A DNA stretch of 22,340 bases from Myxococcales bacterium (lineage in GTDB: Bacteria > Myxococcota > Polyangia > HGW-17 > SLPX01): NCBI GenBank assembly GCA_007131745.1, contig SLPX01000225.1, positions 1-22,340 on the forward strand. The letters run 5' to 3'. Positions 7,833-15,552 of the stretch are shown one piece after another. The notes beneath the pieces were generated by a model, which saw nothing but the letters and a program-made list of their open reading frames with translations, was not told where the DNA came from and searched no databases. A program made the position numbers and the translations under genes. Position 1 is the stretch's first letter. Every line of letters starts with the position of its first letter.

Positions 7833-8696
7833 ATGTTCAAGGCTGGGTTGTCTGTGGTTTTGTTTTCCGCGGTGTTTGTTTTATCGACATCTGCAAAGGG
7901 GGGCCGAATAACTCCGACCGCACGCCGCGATCCGGCAGCGTCCGCGGTGGAACCGGAGATCAAGGAGTTCGGCACTTGCGTGAAGAAAGGCAAGGCTTAT
8001 GTTCCTTCCAACCTCGAAGAGGCGATGGCGGAACTTGAGCGCATTTTCGGAAAGAATGGAATCAACGCTTTCAGAAAGCAGGATCCGATCATTTATCATC
8101 ACGGTCTCGGCACGATGCTGCGGAATTGCTGGGGATTATGGGCGGGTGGCTCAAACCTGGGAAAATGGTTTGCAAAGCATGGAATCACCCACCCGGACGA
8201 TATGTCGAGTATCGTTTTTACATCTCTGCACAGGCGCTTAAACCGCAAGCCCATAGATCTCAAAGGCCAGATTAAATACTACCAAGACTACTGGAAGAAG
8301 CGAAGAACAGCCTATGAAACAGGGGCCGGCTCCGGGGATTCCGTCGTAGAGCTGGTTCCTTTTCAAAAAGGTGAGGGCTGGATTCACGTGAGGGGAGAGA
8401 AGATTCCATATGTAATCGATCTTTACCAGGCTCTGGAAAAACACGCTGGAAAAGCGTTTGCAGCTTGTTGGAAGCGCTTCCCCAAGACGCCGGGAAGCTC
8501 GGCGGTAAAGACTTTCATCAGGATCACCATTGACAAGTCGGCAAAGGTTTCATCGGCAAAGGTCCTAAAGACCGCTATTCCGGCAAAGGATGCAGCCTGC
8601 ATGGCAAGATCTTTTTTGGGCGCAAAATCACCCAGACACGCGGGATCGAGTTATACGCTGATCCTGTCCAGTTACAGAATGGTTGATCCTCAGTAG
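7833..8696 (+). CDS. Secreted DUF6794-domain protein with C-terminal TonB/AgmX-like region
   Basis: 287 residues. AGGGAG precedes the ATG by about 8 bases. A signal peptide (MFKAGLSVVLFSAVFVLSTS) predicts export. Residues about 57-155 carry the DUF6794 signature: PSNLEEAMAELERIF, HHGLGTMLRNCWGLW, GITHPDDMSSIV and a final YYQDYW. The C-terminal 90 residues (ACWKRFPKTPG ... FIRITIDKSAKVSSAKVLKT ... AACMARSFLG) resemble the beta-sandwich found at the ends of TonB or AgmX-like proteins in myxobacteria; this second assignment is tentative. DUF6794 has no firm biochemical role. The gene is divergent from an EGF lipoprotein, and the relic at 5568 shows that the pair was once duplicated together. Confidence 0.8.
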   Translation: MFKAGLSVVLFSAVFVLSTSAKGGRITPTARRDPAASAVEPEIKEFGTCVKKGKAYVPSNLEEAMAELERIFGKNGINAFRKQDPIIYHHGLGTMLRNCWGLWAGGSNLGKWFAKHGITHPDDMSSIVFTSLHRRLNRKPIDLKGQIKYYQDYWKKRRTAYETGAGSGDSVVELVPFQKGEGWIHVRGEKIPYVIDLYQALEKHAGKAFAACWKRFPKTPGSSAVKTFIRITIDKSAKVSSAKVLKTAIPAKDAACMARSFLGAKSPRHAGSSYTLILSSYRMVDPQ

Positions 8697-8786
8697 CCAA
8701 TCGCTTGACTGCGAAACCGGTAATCAGACAAAAAAAGGGGCGACAACTATCCTGCTGCAGGAGACCGTGCATGAAATATGCTTGAT

Positions 8787-8798
8787 AGTGCATGCACT
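8787..8798. promoter_or_regulatory. Palindromic operator candidate before RHH/PIN module
   Basis: AGTGCATGCACT is a perfect 12-bp palindrome 29 bases before the antitoxin ATG. Its core GTGCATG also occurs 21 bases earlier (8767-8773). RHH antitoxins typically repress their own promoter from such sites. Confidence 0.4.
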
Positions 8799-8827
8799 GT
8801 TTGGTAGCCTGAGAACAGGAGGATGCG

Positions 8828-9106
8828 ATGGCAATTCTGCAGGTAAGAGATATCGACGACCGGGTTTATGAACAACTCAAAAGAATTTCAAGCCTGAACA
8901 AACGGTCAATCAGCCAACAGGTAATTCACATTATCGAAACATATTTATCGGAGCCGGACAGAATCAGAAAGAACAGTACGGAAGAGTTCTTGAATTTGTC
9001 AGGAAGCTGGGGTGATGATAGACAAGCCGAAGAAATAATTTCCGACATAAAAAAGAGTCGAACAGGAAACCTGCGATTTGGTAAAGCAAATGGCGTATTT
9101 GATTGA
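8828..9106 (+). CDS. RHH-type antitoxin (FitA/VapB-like)
   Basis: 92 residues. GGAGG lies about 5 bases before the ATG. An N-terminal ribbon-helix-helix reads MAILQVRDIDDRVYEQLKRI, followed by NKRSISQQVIHIIETYL, typical of FitA-like antitoxins. The C-terminal half is polar and would wrap around the toxin. The toxin ATG at 9090 lies within the last codons, implying translational coupling. Expected to neutralise the PIN toxin and repress the operon, probably through the palindrome at 8787-8798. Confidence 0.85.
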   Translation: MAILQVRDIDDRVYEQLKRISSLNKRSISQQVIHIIETYLSEPDRIRKNSTEEFLNLSGSWGDDRQAEEIISDIKKSRTGNLRFGKANGVFD

Positions 9107-9488
9107 TACAAACATCATCATCTACAGTTTGAAAAATGATCCTGCCGTAAACACCAGATTTGAACGAACAGCAAATATCCCTAAGTCAATTTCAGTAATA
9201 ACCTACGGGGAACTGGTATACGGGGCCAGGAAATCGCAACACGTGGAAAGAAGTTTGGCAACAACTTACCGAATTGCAGAACTGTTTCCTATCATAGATA
9301 TAAACAGATCAATAATGGACATATTTGCAGAAATAAAGGGCAACCTGGAACGTAAGGGCAATGTCATTAATGACATGGACGTACTCATCGCGGCTACTGC
9401 CCTCTCACATAATCTTGTTTTGGTGACTAATGACATGAATCACTTCAGCAGAATCGAAGACTTGAAAATAGAGAATTGGAAAGAATAA
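9090..9488 (+). CDS. PIN-domain toxin (VapC/FitB-like ribonuclease)
   Basis: 132 residues from the ATG at 9090, which overlaps the antitoxin gene by 17 bases. A TTG at 9078 is an alternative with a slightly better AGGA. The acidic residues of the PIN active site are present: LIDTNIIIY, ITYGELVYGA, INDMDVLIAATAL and LVTNDMNHF. Length and C-terminal IEDLKIENW match VapC proteins. Expected activity is Mg2+-dependent cleavage of RNA, restrained by the protein from 8828-9106. Convergent with EGF lipoprotein 3. Confidence 0.9.
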   Translation: MAYLIDTNIIIYSLKNDPAVNTRFERTANIPKSISVITYGELVYGARKSQHVERSLATTYRIAELFPIIDINRSIMDIFAEIKGNLERKGNVINDMDVLIAATALSHNLVLVTNDMNHFSRIEDLKIENWKE

Positions 9489-9614
9489 AATCTCAGATTT
9501 TTCGAAAGGACTTCAGAAGAATTAACCCTTCGGGTGAAACAACCCGATAGTCCATGCTCCCACTCAACTTTCAATCTGTTGTTCCATGCTTCCCGAATTT
9601 CGAGTGTTTCTTTC

Positions 9615-11348
9615 TCACAAAGGTATGGAGCAATTCGCAGGTATCAGCCAATGTTCTCCGCCGCATTCCTGTGGTTCCTGCAGGTCTTCGTAGCAGCGCG
9701 GCGCATCGATTTTCTCGCAATCAACAGGTGTATACTCCGGACGTCCCGAGCTGAATCCATTTCCGGTCGCTACTCGACAAGCAAAGGTAGAATCCGGGTC
9801 CGTGCAGTAACCGCATTGATAATACTCCATCAAATCGTTCAGCTCGTCGCAGTCGACCGGGGCGGGTTGTTCCCGGCACATGAGGTTGGATATCAAAACC
9901 TCCTGCATATCGTCGATGCGTTGTGTGCACGCATCCAGGATTCTTATCAGGCCGCCGCTCGCGGTTGGAAAAAGCCGCATGGTTCTTCGAGGCTGTATCC
10001 ACTGCCGGTCAATGGTGCCGGCCTGAACATCTCCGGCCTGGTCGAAGTGATACATGTGAAAAGATCCTGCACTGCCGGAGCTAAACTGTCTGCCGGTCAT
10101 CAGCGCCATTGCGCAGCTTGCACGGGCCAGGTCCAACGCTGCTGTTGTGTCAAGGCTCACCAGGAAGGCCGGGGTCATGGATGTGCCGGCTTCCTTGTTG
10201 AGATACTTACAGGAAATGCCTCCCTGCCAGGTCCAGCACACCACCAACCCGCCCGTATCTTGGGCAGCGCGGCCGGACGGCAGAACGTTTGTTTCATTTG
10301 ATATCTGTTGCAGATCAACTTCGCTTACGAGCGAGTTTCCTCGGATCAATGCATGGTAGACGGTCGTGCCGGGTTCACCTCTGCCAATTACTGAAACCGA
10401 ATCTTCGTGAGAAGTCATTTCAACGACCCGGTTCATTGTGGAAAGCTCGATGGGTGGGCCGAGTGGATCCAGAGACCCATCTAAAGTCTGCACCAAGACC
10501 TTGCCCGAAGACATATAGTCCAGGTATATCTTATCGTTTTGCACGGTCATTCCCTGGTAATTGATGTTCGGGTCAAGACTTTTAGGTCCTGAGACGATGT
10601 TTCCTTCCATGTTTAGCAAAGCGATGTATGAGCCGGTCCTGGAACGGCCGCAGAAAGTGCATCCCGGCTCTGGGGGGTCTCCTTCAGACCACGCGACCAC
10701 CCACCGGGTTCCTGACCAGCCGATTCCGATGAGATTCATTCCATCTTCGGTCAAAACCAGATCAGAACCCACGGGGTTTCCGTCCAGATTACGCAATACG
10801 AAAAACACTCGTCCGTCTCTTAAGCCCGTGGCGTCGCTTCCGGTCAAAAAAGCAAGAGTATCGGTTCCGTTGAATGCGGCATTGATATTGAAGTATCTTG
10901 GCGTGGATCCGAATGGGTTGGGCATGGGAATCCAGGCCGAAGCGTCTTTCGAGGACCAGTAGTCGCAACGACACGCTTCGCCGTTGGGCTCTCCTTCGGG
11001 CACACAGTTGGTCCCGCCCACATTGCGATATCCCGGGTCGCATTCGCAGTAAGGGTAGTCGGGGTCGCCTTGGATCACCACGCATGTACCGTGGCCCGAA
11101 CAGTCTATTCCCTCGCATTCATTGCCCGGTTGGAACGGGACGCACGAAAGTCCGTCCGATCTGTATCCCGGGTCGCAGATGCAAACTGCAGTGTCACCGC
11201 CTACAACTGCGCAGGTGCCGTGACCTGAGCAGTTTTGGCCCGCGCACGGGTCACTTTCATGCAGAACCGTTTTTTCTTCACTGCATCCGTTGAAAACAAA
11301 GACCGCGGCGAAAAGCAAGGCCCGGCTGAGATGTTTTGTTTTAATCAT
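9615..11348 (-). CDS. EGF-like repeat lipoprotein, paralogue 3 (longer, Cys-rich tail)
   Basis: 577 residues. AAGGAG lies 8 bases before the ATG. A signal peptide ends VFNGC, a less canonical lipobox, followed by the family-specific EEKTVLHESDPC. Two EGF-like modules (CSGHGTC...CICDPGYR; CSGHGTC...CECDPGYR) are followed by a beta-propeller-like region with W-x-G-x-R/W-x-V-x-W repeats (IGWSGTRWVVAW, YIALLNMEGNIVSG) and a C-terminal tail of about 85 residues with many cysteines (VDCDELND, QCGYCTDPD, VDCEKID). The tail is absent from paralogues 1 and 2. DNA similarity to them is much lower, so this is an older paralogue. The promoter motif at 11405-11442 has the same 57-base distance to the ATG. 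Surface protein of unknown ligand. Confidence 0.85.
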   Translation of the reverse strand: MIKTKHLSRALLFAAVFVFNGCSEEKTVLHESDPCAGQNCSGHGTCAVVGGDTAVCICDPGYRSDGLSCVPFQPGNECEGIDCSGHGTCVVIQGDPDYPYCECDPGYRNVGGTNCVPEGEPNGEACRCDYWSSKDASAWIPMPNPFGSTPRYFNINAAFNGTDTLAFLTGSDATGLRDGRVFFVLRNLDGNPVGSDLVLTEDGMNLIGIGWSGTRWVVAWSEGDPPEPGCTFCGRSRTGSYIALLNMEGNIVSGPKSLDPNINYQGMTVQNDKIYLDYMSSGKVLVQTLDGSLDPLGPPIELSTMNRVVEMTSHEDSVSVIGRGEPGTTVYHALIRGNSLVSEVDLQQISNETNVLPSGRAAQDTGGLVVCWTWQGGISCKYLNKEAGTSMTPAFLVSLDTTAALDLARASCAMALMTGRQFSSGSAGSFHMYHFDQAGDVQAGTIDRQWIQPRRTMRLFPTASGGLIRILDACTQRIDDMQEVLISNLMCREQPAPVDCDELNDLMEYYQCGYCTDPDSTFACRVATGNGFSSGRPEYTPVDCEKIDAPRCYEDLQEPQECGGEHWLIPANCSIPL

Positions 11349-11404
11349 GCTCCACTCTCCTTTCGATTTGTACGCTCTTTGTCAACATGTCTCACGCTTC
11401 ACTT

Positions 11405-11442
11405 CATAAGTGCGGATTCAGCGTTGGATTGGTTCAAAAAAA
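11405..11442 (-). promoter_or_regulatory. Putative ECF-sigma promoter of EGF lipoprotein 3
   Basis: Minus strand TTTTTTTGAAC, 20 bases, ACTTATG, ending 57 bases before the ATG. It is conserved although most surrounding DNA differs from paralogues 1 and 2, which argues for function rather than simple duplication. Confidence 0.75.
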
Positions 11443-11451
11443 GCGGACAAT

Positions 11452-11474
11452 TCAAAAAAGAGTTTCAAACACCA
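11452..11474. repeat. 23-bp exact direct repeat, left copy
   Basis: Identical to 13427-13449, where the sequence is the stop and last codons (VFETLF) of the sigma-operon envelope protein gene. Here it stands alone, ten bases from the ECF promoter motif of EGF lipoprotein 3. The two copies bound a block with two toxin-antitoxin modules. Confidence 0.85.
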
Positions 11475-11604
11475 TAACAAATCAAAACCCGGTGATCCTG
11501 CCGAAACAGCGGTTTCGATTTATCGGGACAACTTCTGATTTCCTCCCTCCCCATTTTCAGTCTCTGACCAAATGACCTTGGGCCGGTTGGTTGAAGTGAA
11601 TATT

Positions 11605-11823
11605 TCAGGGCTGTCCCCGGATTTGCCGGATTTGCTCGCGGGACATGAAAGCCTGCTCCGCGGACCGGAACTTTTTGATCCCCGGTTCATATCGAGTAAA
11701 AGGACAAAGTTGTTCCGCCAGCGCGATAACTTCGAAAAACCGAACGAAATTATCGGGATCAAGCGGATCCAACGGCGGGGGGCCCGGCATGTGATCAACG
11801 GAACGGAACTTCTTTACACTCAT
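11605..11823 (-). CDS. Small conserved protein, partner of nucleotidyltransferase (putative antitoxin)
   Basis: 72 residues. The start ATG overlaps the stop of the nucleotidyltransferase gene (TGATG), so the two are translationally coupled. A longer frame exists but runs through the neighbour. The sequence KKFRSVDHMPGPPPLDPLDP, then LAEQLCPFTRYEPGIKKFRS, then REQIRQI matches, from memory, a small protein family that recurs beside nucleotidyltransferase genes. I infer an antitoxin or modulator of the enzyme; no binding domain is recognisable. Its coupling to the gene before it is the best evidence of a shared job. Confidence 0.7.
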   Translation of the reverse strand: MSVKKFRSVDHMPGPPPLDPLDPDNFVRFFEVIALAEQLCPFTRYEPGIKKFRSAEQAFMSREQIRQIRGQP

Positions 11824-12299
11824 CACTCCACCTCTATTTTGAAACGTTCGTTTAACCAGGCGGCATCGGCCTGATCGCGGGGACGGAGACTGTTTAGCTT
11901 CATGCGATAAAGCATTGAGGGTGTGGCTATGCGACAGCGAATCCCGTCCATCTCCATTTCTTCCCACTCGATGTCTTCATAGCGATAGTTTTCTCCCAGT
12001 CGCGTCAGTATATCTACATGGTAACGGCCGTGAGGGGGAACATATTCTATAGCGGGATAGTCGCCGGCCAAATCATCGTGCGTTATCAAATCGATATTTT
12101 CGTCGTTGCCGAAAACCGACTTCAGCGCGCTTTTAAGTTTTTCTATGTTGTCGCGGCGACTTGAAACAAAGAAATCCATGTCCCGCGTCGCTCGCACCAG
12201 CCCTTGTGCAGCCATTCCCATCGAACCTATGAGAACATACTCCACTCCATTTCGGTATAATGCCGCAAGCAGGTTTTTAGCTTCTTCAAGTTCCATCAT
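11823..12299 (-). CDS. Nucleotidyltransferase-fold protein (putative toxin of a TA pair)
   Basis: 158 residues. The nucleotidyltransferase signature is GSMGMAAQGLVRATRDMDFF, giving the G-S motif and the first metal ligands (DMD). A later YHVDIL can supply the third carboxylate. Such stand-alone domains transfer nucleotides to protein or RNA targets, and several are toxins, for example in MenT-like or MNT/HEPN-type modules. Tandem ATG codons at 12299 and 12296 make the exact start uncertain, with no clear ribosome binding site. It is followed by the coupled 72-residue gene. The pair lies in the block bounded by the 23-bp repeats. Confidence 0.75.
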   Translation of the reverse strand: MMELEEAKNLLAALYRNGVEYVLIGSMGMAAQGLVRATRDMDFFVSSRRDNIEKLKSALKSVFGNDENIDLITHDDLAGDYPAIEYVPPHGRYHVDILTRLGENYRYEDIEWEEMEMDGIRCRIATPSMLYRMKLNSLRPRDQADAAWLNERFKIEVE

Positions 12300-12583
12300 T
12301 TGTTCAGGATAGACGGTTGAAGCTGTGCTGACAAGCTATTAACAGTGTAGAGGCATTTACTTCATTCATTCGGGCTCCGGAATACGCAAGGGCCGCACGG
12401 ATACGATTCGCGCAGCTCTTCCTTGACCATCGTAACAGGCGGCCGGGTTTCGGATGAGGTGCCGGCAGTGCGCTATTGATCTTGTCATCCATCTGCATTG
12501 CATTGATTATGGTTTATACCACGTCCGGGATCTCCATGATTGGAATCCCTCAATCCGGATTCCATGAGATCGATCAGGTTGGT

Positions 12584-12612
12584 TTGACCTTTTAGGACAC
12601 TTGATATATATT
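12584..12612 (+). promoter_or_regulatory. Sigma70-type promoter of vapBC
   Basis: TTGACC (12584-12589), 17 bases, TATATT (12607-12612). It lies 34 bases before the antitoxin ATG. Confidence 0.7.
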
Positions 12613-12626
12613 GGTTGATATATATC
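12603..12626. promoter_or_regulatory. Operator candidate of vapBC
   Basis: Perfect inverted repeat GATATATA-ttggttga-TATATATC overlapping the -10 box and the expected transcription start. This is the expected layout for autorepression by an AbrB-type VapB. Confidence 0.55.
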
Positions 12627-12646
12627 GACGGTATAAGGAGTCCATC

Positions 12647-12892
12647 ATGAAAACGGCAAAGATTTTTGTTAACGGCCGCAGTCAGGCCGTCCGCCTTCCC
12701 CATGCCTTCAGGTTCAAGGGAAATGAAGTCTATGTCAAAAAAACATCGGCGGGGGTGCTTCTTATTCCAAAGGACGGATCCATATGGGATGTCTGGGAAG
12801 AAAACCTCATGAAACATGACGAACCTTTTATGATTGATCGAAATCAGCCGAACGATCAACGGAGGATGGATCTTGATAACGTATTTGCTTGA
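12647..12892 (+). CDS. vapB: AbrB/SpoVT-type antitoxin VapB
   Basis: 81 residues from the ATG at 12647, chosen because AAGGAG lies 6 bases upstream; the frame is open further but those codons lie in the promoter. The swapped-hairpin DNA-binding domain is visible in [17 protein letters not shown], then [19 protein letters not shown]. The C-terminal tail binds the toxin. It overlaps the toxin gene by 20 bases. Expected to repress from the inverted repeat at 12603-12626. Confidence 0.88.
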   Translation: MKTAKIFVNGRSQAVRLPHAFRFKGNEVYVKKTSAGVLLIPKDGSIWDVWEENLMKHDEPFMIDRNQPNDQRRMDLDNVFA

Positions 12893-13274
12893 TACGGATA
12901 TGTGTATTTACATCATGAACAATCGTACTCCCCGGGTCATTAATAGATGCCGTCGGTGCGAGCCGGGGGAGATCGGGATATCCGCGGTTACGATTTCCGA
13001 ACTGCGATACGGTGTTTCAAGAAGCATGCAACAAAAGAAGAATAAAGTTCGGGTTGACGAATTTTTGGTGCCTTTTGAGGTTCTTGCCTATGACTTGGAA
13101 GCCGCCGATGTCTATGGCGATATCCGTTTTCAGTTGGAAAAAATGGGAACGCCCATCGGAGCGATGGACATGCTCATCGCGGCCCAGGCGCTCAGCCGGA
13201 ATTTAATTCTGGTTACCAATAACGAGAAGGAATTTCAACGCATCAGGAATTTGAAAGTGGAAAACTGGACCTGA
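12873..13274 (+). CDS. vapC: PIN-domain toxin VapC
   Basis: 133 residues from a TTG at 12873. That start is preferred because GGAGG lies 7 bases upstream and because it yields the usual N-terminus [19 protein letters not shown] carboxylates are present: [26 protein letters not shown] and LVTNNEKEF. The fourth position has Asn rather than Asp, as often in this subfamily. It is a VapC-type RNase; members of this close subgroup cut initiator tRNA. Coupled to vapB. The downstream 150 bases to 13426 hold no recognisable feature, and the right copy of the 23-bp repeat begins there. Confidence 0.9.
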   Translation: MITYLLDTDMCIYIMNNRTPRVINRCRRCEPGEIGISAVTISELRYGVSRSMQQKKNKVRVDEFLVPFEVLAYDLEAADVYGDIRFQLEKMGTPIGAMDMLIAAQALSRNLILVTNNEKEFQRIRNLKVENWT

Positions 13275-13426
13275 GAAATAATGAATGATACGTCTGTTTC
13301 GTGTCACCGTTGCAACTCCATTGACAGAGTGTCGCATGAAAAAGGTCTAGGCCGGAGTTCGAACGTCACTAAAGCGAACAATGCTGTAAGGTGCATTTAT
13401 CCGGATTTTTCCTAGCCGTTCTTTGA

Positions 13427-13449
13427 TCAAAAAAGAGTTTCAAACACCA
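13427..13449. repeat. 23-bp exact direct repeat, right copy
   Basis: Covers the stop codon and last codons of the envelope protein gene. Same orientation as 11452-11474, and identity ends exactly at both borders. Confidence 0.85.
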
Positions 13450-14443
13450 AGACACCCCGAAACACGGAGCCATAGGGTTTTACCGCGGGTTCCCCGCTCA
13501 CCAAACCGGAGATCCATGGAAACAGGATTCCAGCTTCCGCGTCCATGCCCAGGTTGAAACGGCCCAGGCGGATTCTCGGGCCGGTTGAGATAAAGGTTTC
13601 ACCGGTGATCCTGGCGAACGAGGATCCCGTATACAATTCCGACGCGGGCATTCCTGAAAGGCTGAGATAATGTCCTGCAATGTGGATGCTGGAGTTCATG
13701 GAAAAACGCCCGGCGCGCAGCCAATCCAAAGCCGCTCCGACAGCCGCGCCTCCTGAAACAACATCTACTCTGCCCGCGTCACGTTCGGCCCGGCCGCCGC
13801 TGAAAAGAATACTCGCAAAGATTCTCCATCGTTGGTGAAGAAAAAAACCAATAGTTATTCTGGCACCATACATTGGAAAGGGGTTGCGAAGGTCAACAAC
13901 GGAAACCGTTCCGTCCACCGAAAGAGAAAAAGATTCGGTCGGTTCTTTTCGAGGCAGGCGGATTCTTTGTTCCACGAATTGTTTTGCCGAGCGGATGGTT
14001 TCAGCGGACACATCCGCGGGTAAACTCTCTTCGGGAAAACCGGGCGTGAACAATTCCGCCCAGGAAGCCAGAAAAAGCTGGGACGCTGCAAGGGCCGATA
14101 CCCTTTCCCTGCCGGGCAGATGTTTGGGTGGTTCGGCAATGACCCTGGTGATTTCCTTGTCTGTGAACGAATCCCGGATGGTGAGCTTCATTTTCCTATC
14201 GGCGCACTCGAATATCACCCCCAGTGGATTTCCAGGAGATTGGACTGCCAAGACTTCCCCGATCTCGAGGAGAATAAGCCGTTTGAGTTCGGATTCTGAG
14301 AAACCCGGGCATTTTTCAGCTTCTACGATGAGATCAGTGGAAGTGGATTTGGTCATGGATTTTGCAACTGGAATCCAATACAAAATAACGCCGGTTAGAA
14401 AGAACAACTTCGTCATTCGGCCGAAATAATGTTTTCGAATCAT
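13427..14443 (-). CDS. Envelope protein of the ECF operon, probable outer-membrane beta-barrel
   Basis: 338 residues. The ATG overlaps the stop of the FecR-like gene (ATGA), so the two are coupled. A signal peptide is visible (MTKLFFLTGVILYWIPVAKS). Residues about 35-180 form a soluble domain with ECADRKMKLTIRDSFTD, a pattern seen in periplasmic parts of myxobacterial envelope proteins. The C-terminal half has alternating hydrophobic strands and ends in VFETLF, a terminal Phe typical of outer-membrane beta-barrels. No specific family was recognised. Its place as third gene after a sigma and anti-sigma suggests a sensor or effector in the outer membrane. Its 3' end is one copy of a 23-bp repeat whose other copy lies beside the EGF lipoprotein 3 promoter. 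Confidence 0.75.
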   Translation of the reverse strand: MIRKHYFGRMTKLFFLTGVILYWIPVAKSMTKSTSTDLIVEAEKCPGFSESELKRLILLEIGEVLAVQSPGNPLGVIFECADRKMKLTIRDSFTDKEITRVIAEPPKHLPGRERVSALAASQLFLASWAELFTPGFPEESLPADVSAETIRSAKQFVEQRIRLPRKEPTESFSLSVDGTVSVVDLRNPFPMYGARITIGFFLHQRWRIFASILFSGGRAERDAGRVDVVSGGAAVGAALDWLRAGRFSMNSSIHIAGHYLSLSGMPASELYTGSSFARITGETFISTGPRIRLGRFNLGMDAEAGILFPWISGLVSGEPAVKPYGSVFRGVLVFETLF

Positions 14444-15552
14444 TCGGAAATGCTCCTCATTTGCTTTACGTGAGTGCCTTGAGGATAACGCTGGAGATAT
14501 TTTTGAGCCAATTTTTGAGCTGCAGCGGATCTTCCGGCAACCCGTAGAGCTTGCGCTTCAGCGGCAAGTGCGTCTTCGGCCAGGGAGCCGTAGGGTGTCA
14601 TTCGACGGCAGCGCCTGAAAGCCCGCGCAGCCGCAGCATGGCGGCCTCTTGCGGTTTCTACGCGACCCAGGGTGAAAAGGGCTGTGGATACTCGTGGATC
14701 TCCGGGTGCGCTTGAAATGATTCTTCTAAGAAGCCGGGCAGCCTCGGAATTGTTTCCCGACCTGCGCGCGTTGTCGACCCGGCGGAGCAAGTCGTCCACA
14801 TCCGTTGTACGCTCGGGGTGCATGGGCGGAGTGGAAGGAGGGGGGCCGGGGTCAGGGCCGTCTTTTTGCAAGTCTTCGGGTTCGTCGGTTTCGGATTCAT
14901 CGTCACTTGGGTGAAGCTTTTCGTCTCTCTCAGGGTCGGCTCTGAATTGAGCGCTTTCTCCTGCCTCCAAAATAGTAGGTTCATCTTTTTCTGCGGCTAC
15001 TGTTTTCCGGACCATTACCCTGCCGCTCCCAACACTCACGAAAACATCCTTGGATTGTGTCATGGATACTGTGAAAACGGTTCCCATAACCCGGATTTCG
15101 ACTGTCGGGGTTTTAACGACGAATGATGATTTTCTGTCCGGTTTCACGTGGTAGCGAACCGTTCCGGCCGAATGCTTTATTTCGACGCGTTTTTCGGATT
15201 GTTCAATCACCGAGATTTTCGCCAGTTTTTCCAGCACTGCGTGTGAACCGTCAGAAAACACCCTGGTAACATAGCCCGGGGTTGTTTGTGGAAAGATATG
15301 GACCGGTTGTTTTTCATCCGAGGTCCTCAGTATCCAAAAAACCATCAGCAAAACAGCGGCCGCGGCCAGACCGCATGTGGCCGCGAAAAGCGGCTTGATG
15401 AACCACCGGGTGTCCCGTTTGTGTTCGGCGCGGGAGGATGCTTCCGCATGGCGGCAAATCCTCTTCTCGATCATTTTCCAGTTGCGCCTGTGCCGTACTT
15501 CGTCCCATTGGGGTGCGATATCCCGGCGCACTTCCGTGATTTTCTCATTCAT
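14440..15552 (-). CDS. FecR-domain anti-sigma factor with C-terminal TPR-like repeats
   Basis: 370 residues. The cytoplasmic N-terminus (about 1-48; WDEVRHRRNWKMIEKR) would bind the sigma factor. One membrane segment lies at 51-75 (LFAATCGLAAAAVLLMVFWI). A periplasmic FecR domain follows at about 95-205 (SAGTVRYHV, VKTPTVEIRVMGTVF, VGSGRVMVR, ILEAGESAQF). After an acidic, Pro-rich linker (210-248), helical TPR-like repeats occupy 255-365 (NARRSGNNSEAARLLRRI; LFTLGRVETARGRHAAAARA). The ATG lies inside the end of the sigma gene (8-base overlap). By family knowledge it holds or activates the sigma factor in response to an envelope signal; the TPR part may dock the partner protein. Confidence 0.9.
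   Translation of the reverse strand: MNEKITEVRRDIAPQWDEVRHRRNWKMIEKRICRHAEASSRAEHKRDTRWFIKPLFAATCGLAAAAVLLMVFWILRTSDEKQPVHIFPQTTPGYVTRVFSDGSHAVLEKLAKISVIEQSEKRVEIKHSAGTVRYHVKPDRKSSFVVKTPTVEIRVMGTVFTVSMTQSKDVFVSVGSGRVMVRKTVAAEKDEPTILEAGESAQFRADPERDEKLHPSDDESETDEPEDLQKDGPDPGPPPSTPPMHPERTTDVDDLLRRVDNARRSGNNSEAARLLRRIISSAPGDPRVSTALFTLGRVETARGRHAAAARAFRRCRRMTPYGSLAEDALAAEAQALRVAGRSAAAQKLAQKYLQRYPQGTHVKQMRSISE

Larger units (their letters stand above)
12300..12646. other. Divergent intergenic region
   Basis: Between the nucleotidyltransferase pair and vapBC. Contains a hairpin GGAATCC-ctcaatcc-GGATTCC at 12542-12563, plus the vapBC promoter and operator. No gene is supported; a minus-strand frame near 12304-12498 resembles nothing I know. 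Confidence 0.5.

Noticed and set aside
8697..9614. Repeat-bounded insertion of the first RHH/PIN module
   Set aside because: No matching direct repeat was found on its two sides.
9534..10301. 255-codon plus-strand frame
   Set aside because: Lies wholly opposite the 3' part of EGF lipoprotein 3, shows no domain and overlaps the convergent gene end.
11475..13426. Classical insertion sequence between the 23-bp repeats
   Set aside because: No transposase and no terminal inverted repeats were found at the inner ends, so it is described only as a repeat-bounded block.
13884..14429. 181-codon plus-strand frame
   Set aside because: Antisense to the envelope protein gene, which has a signal peptide, coupled start and operon context.
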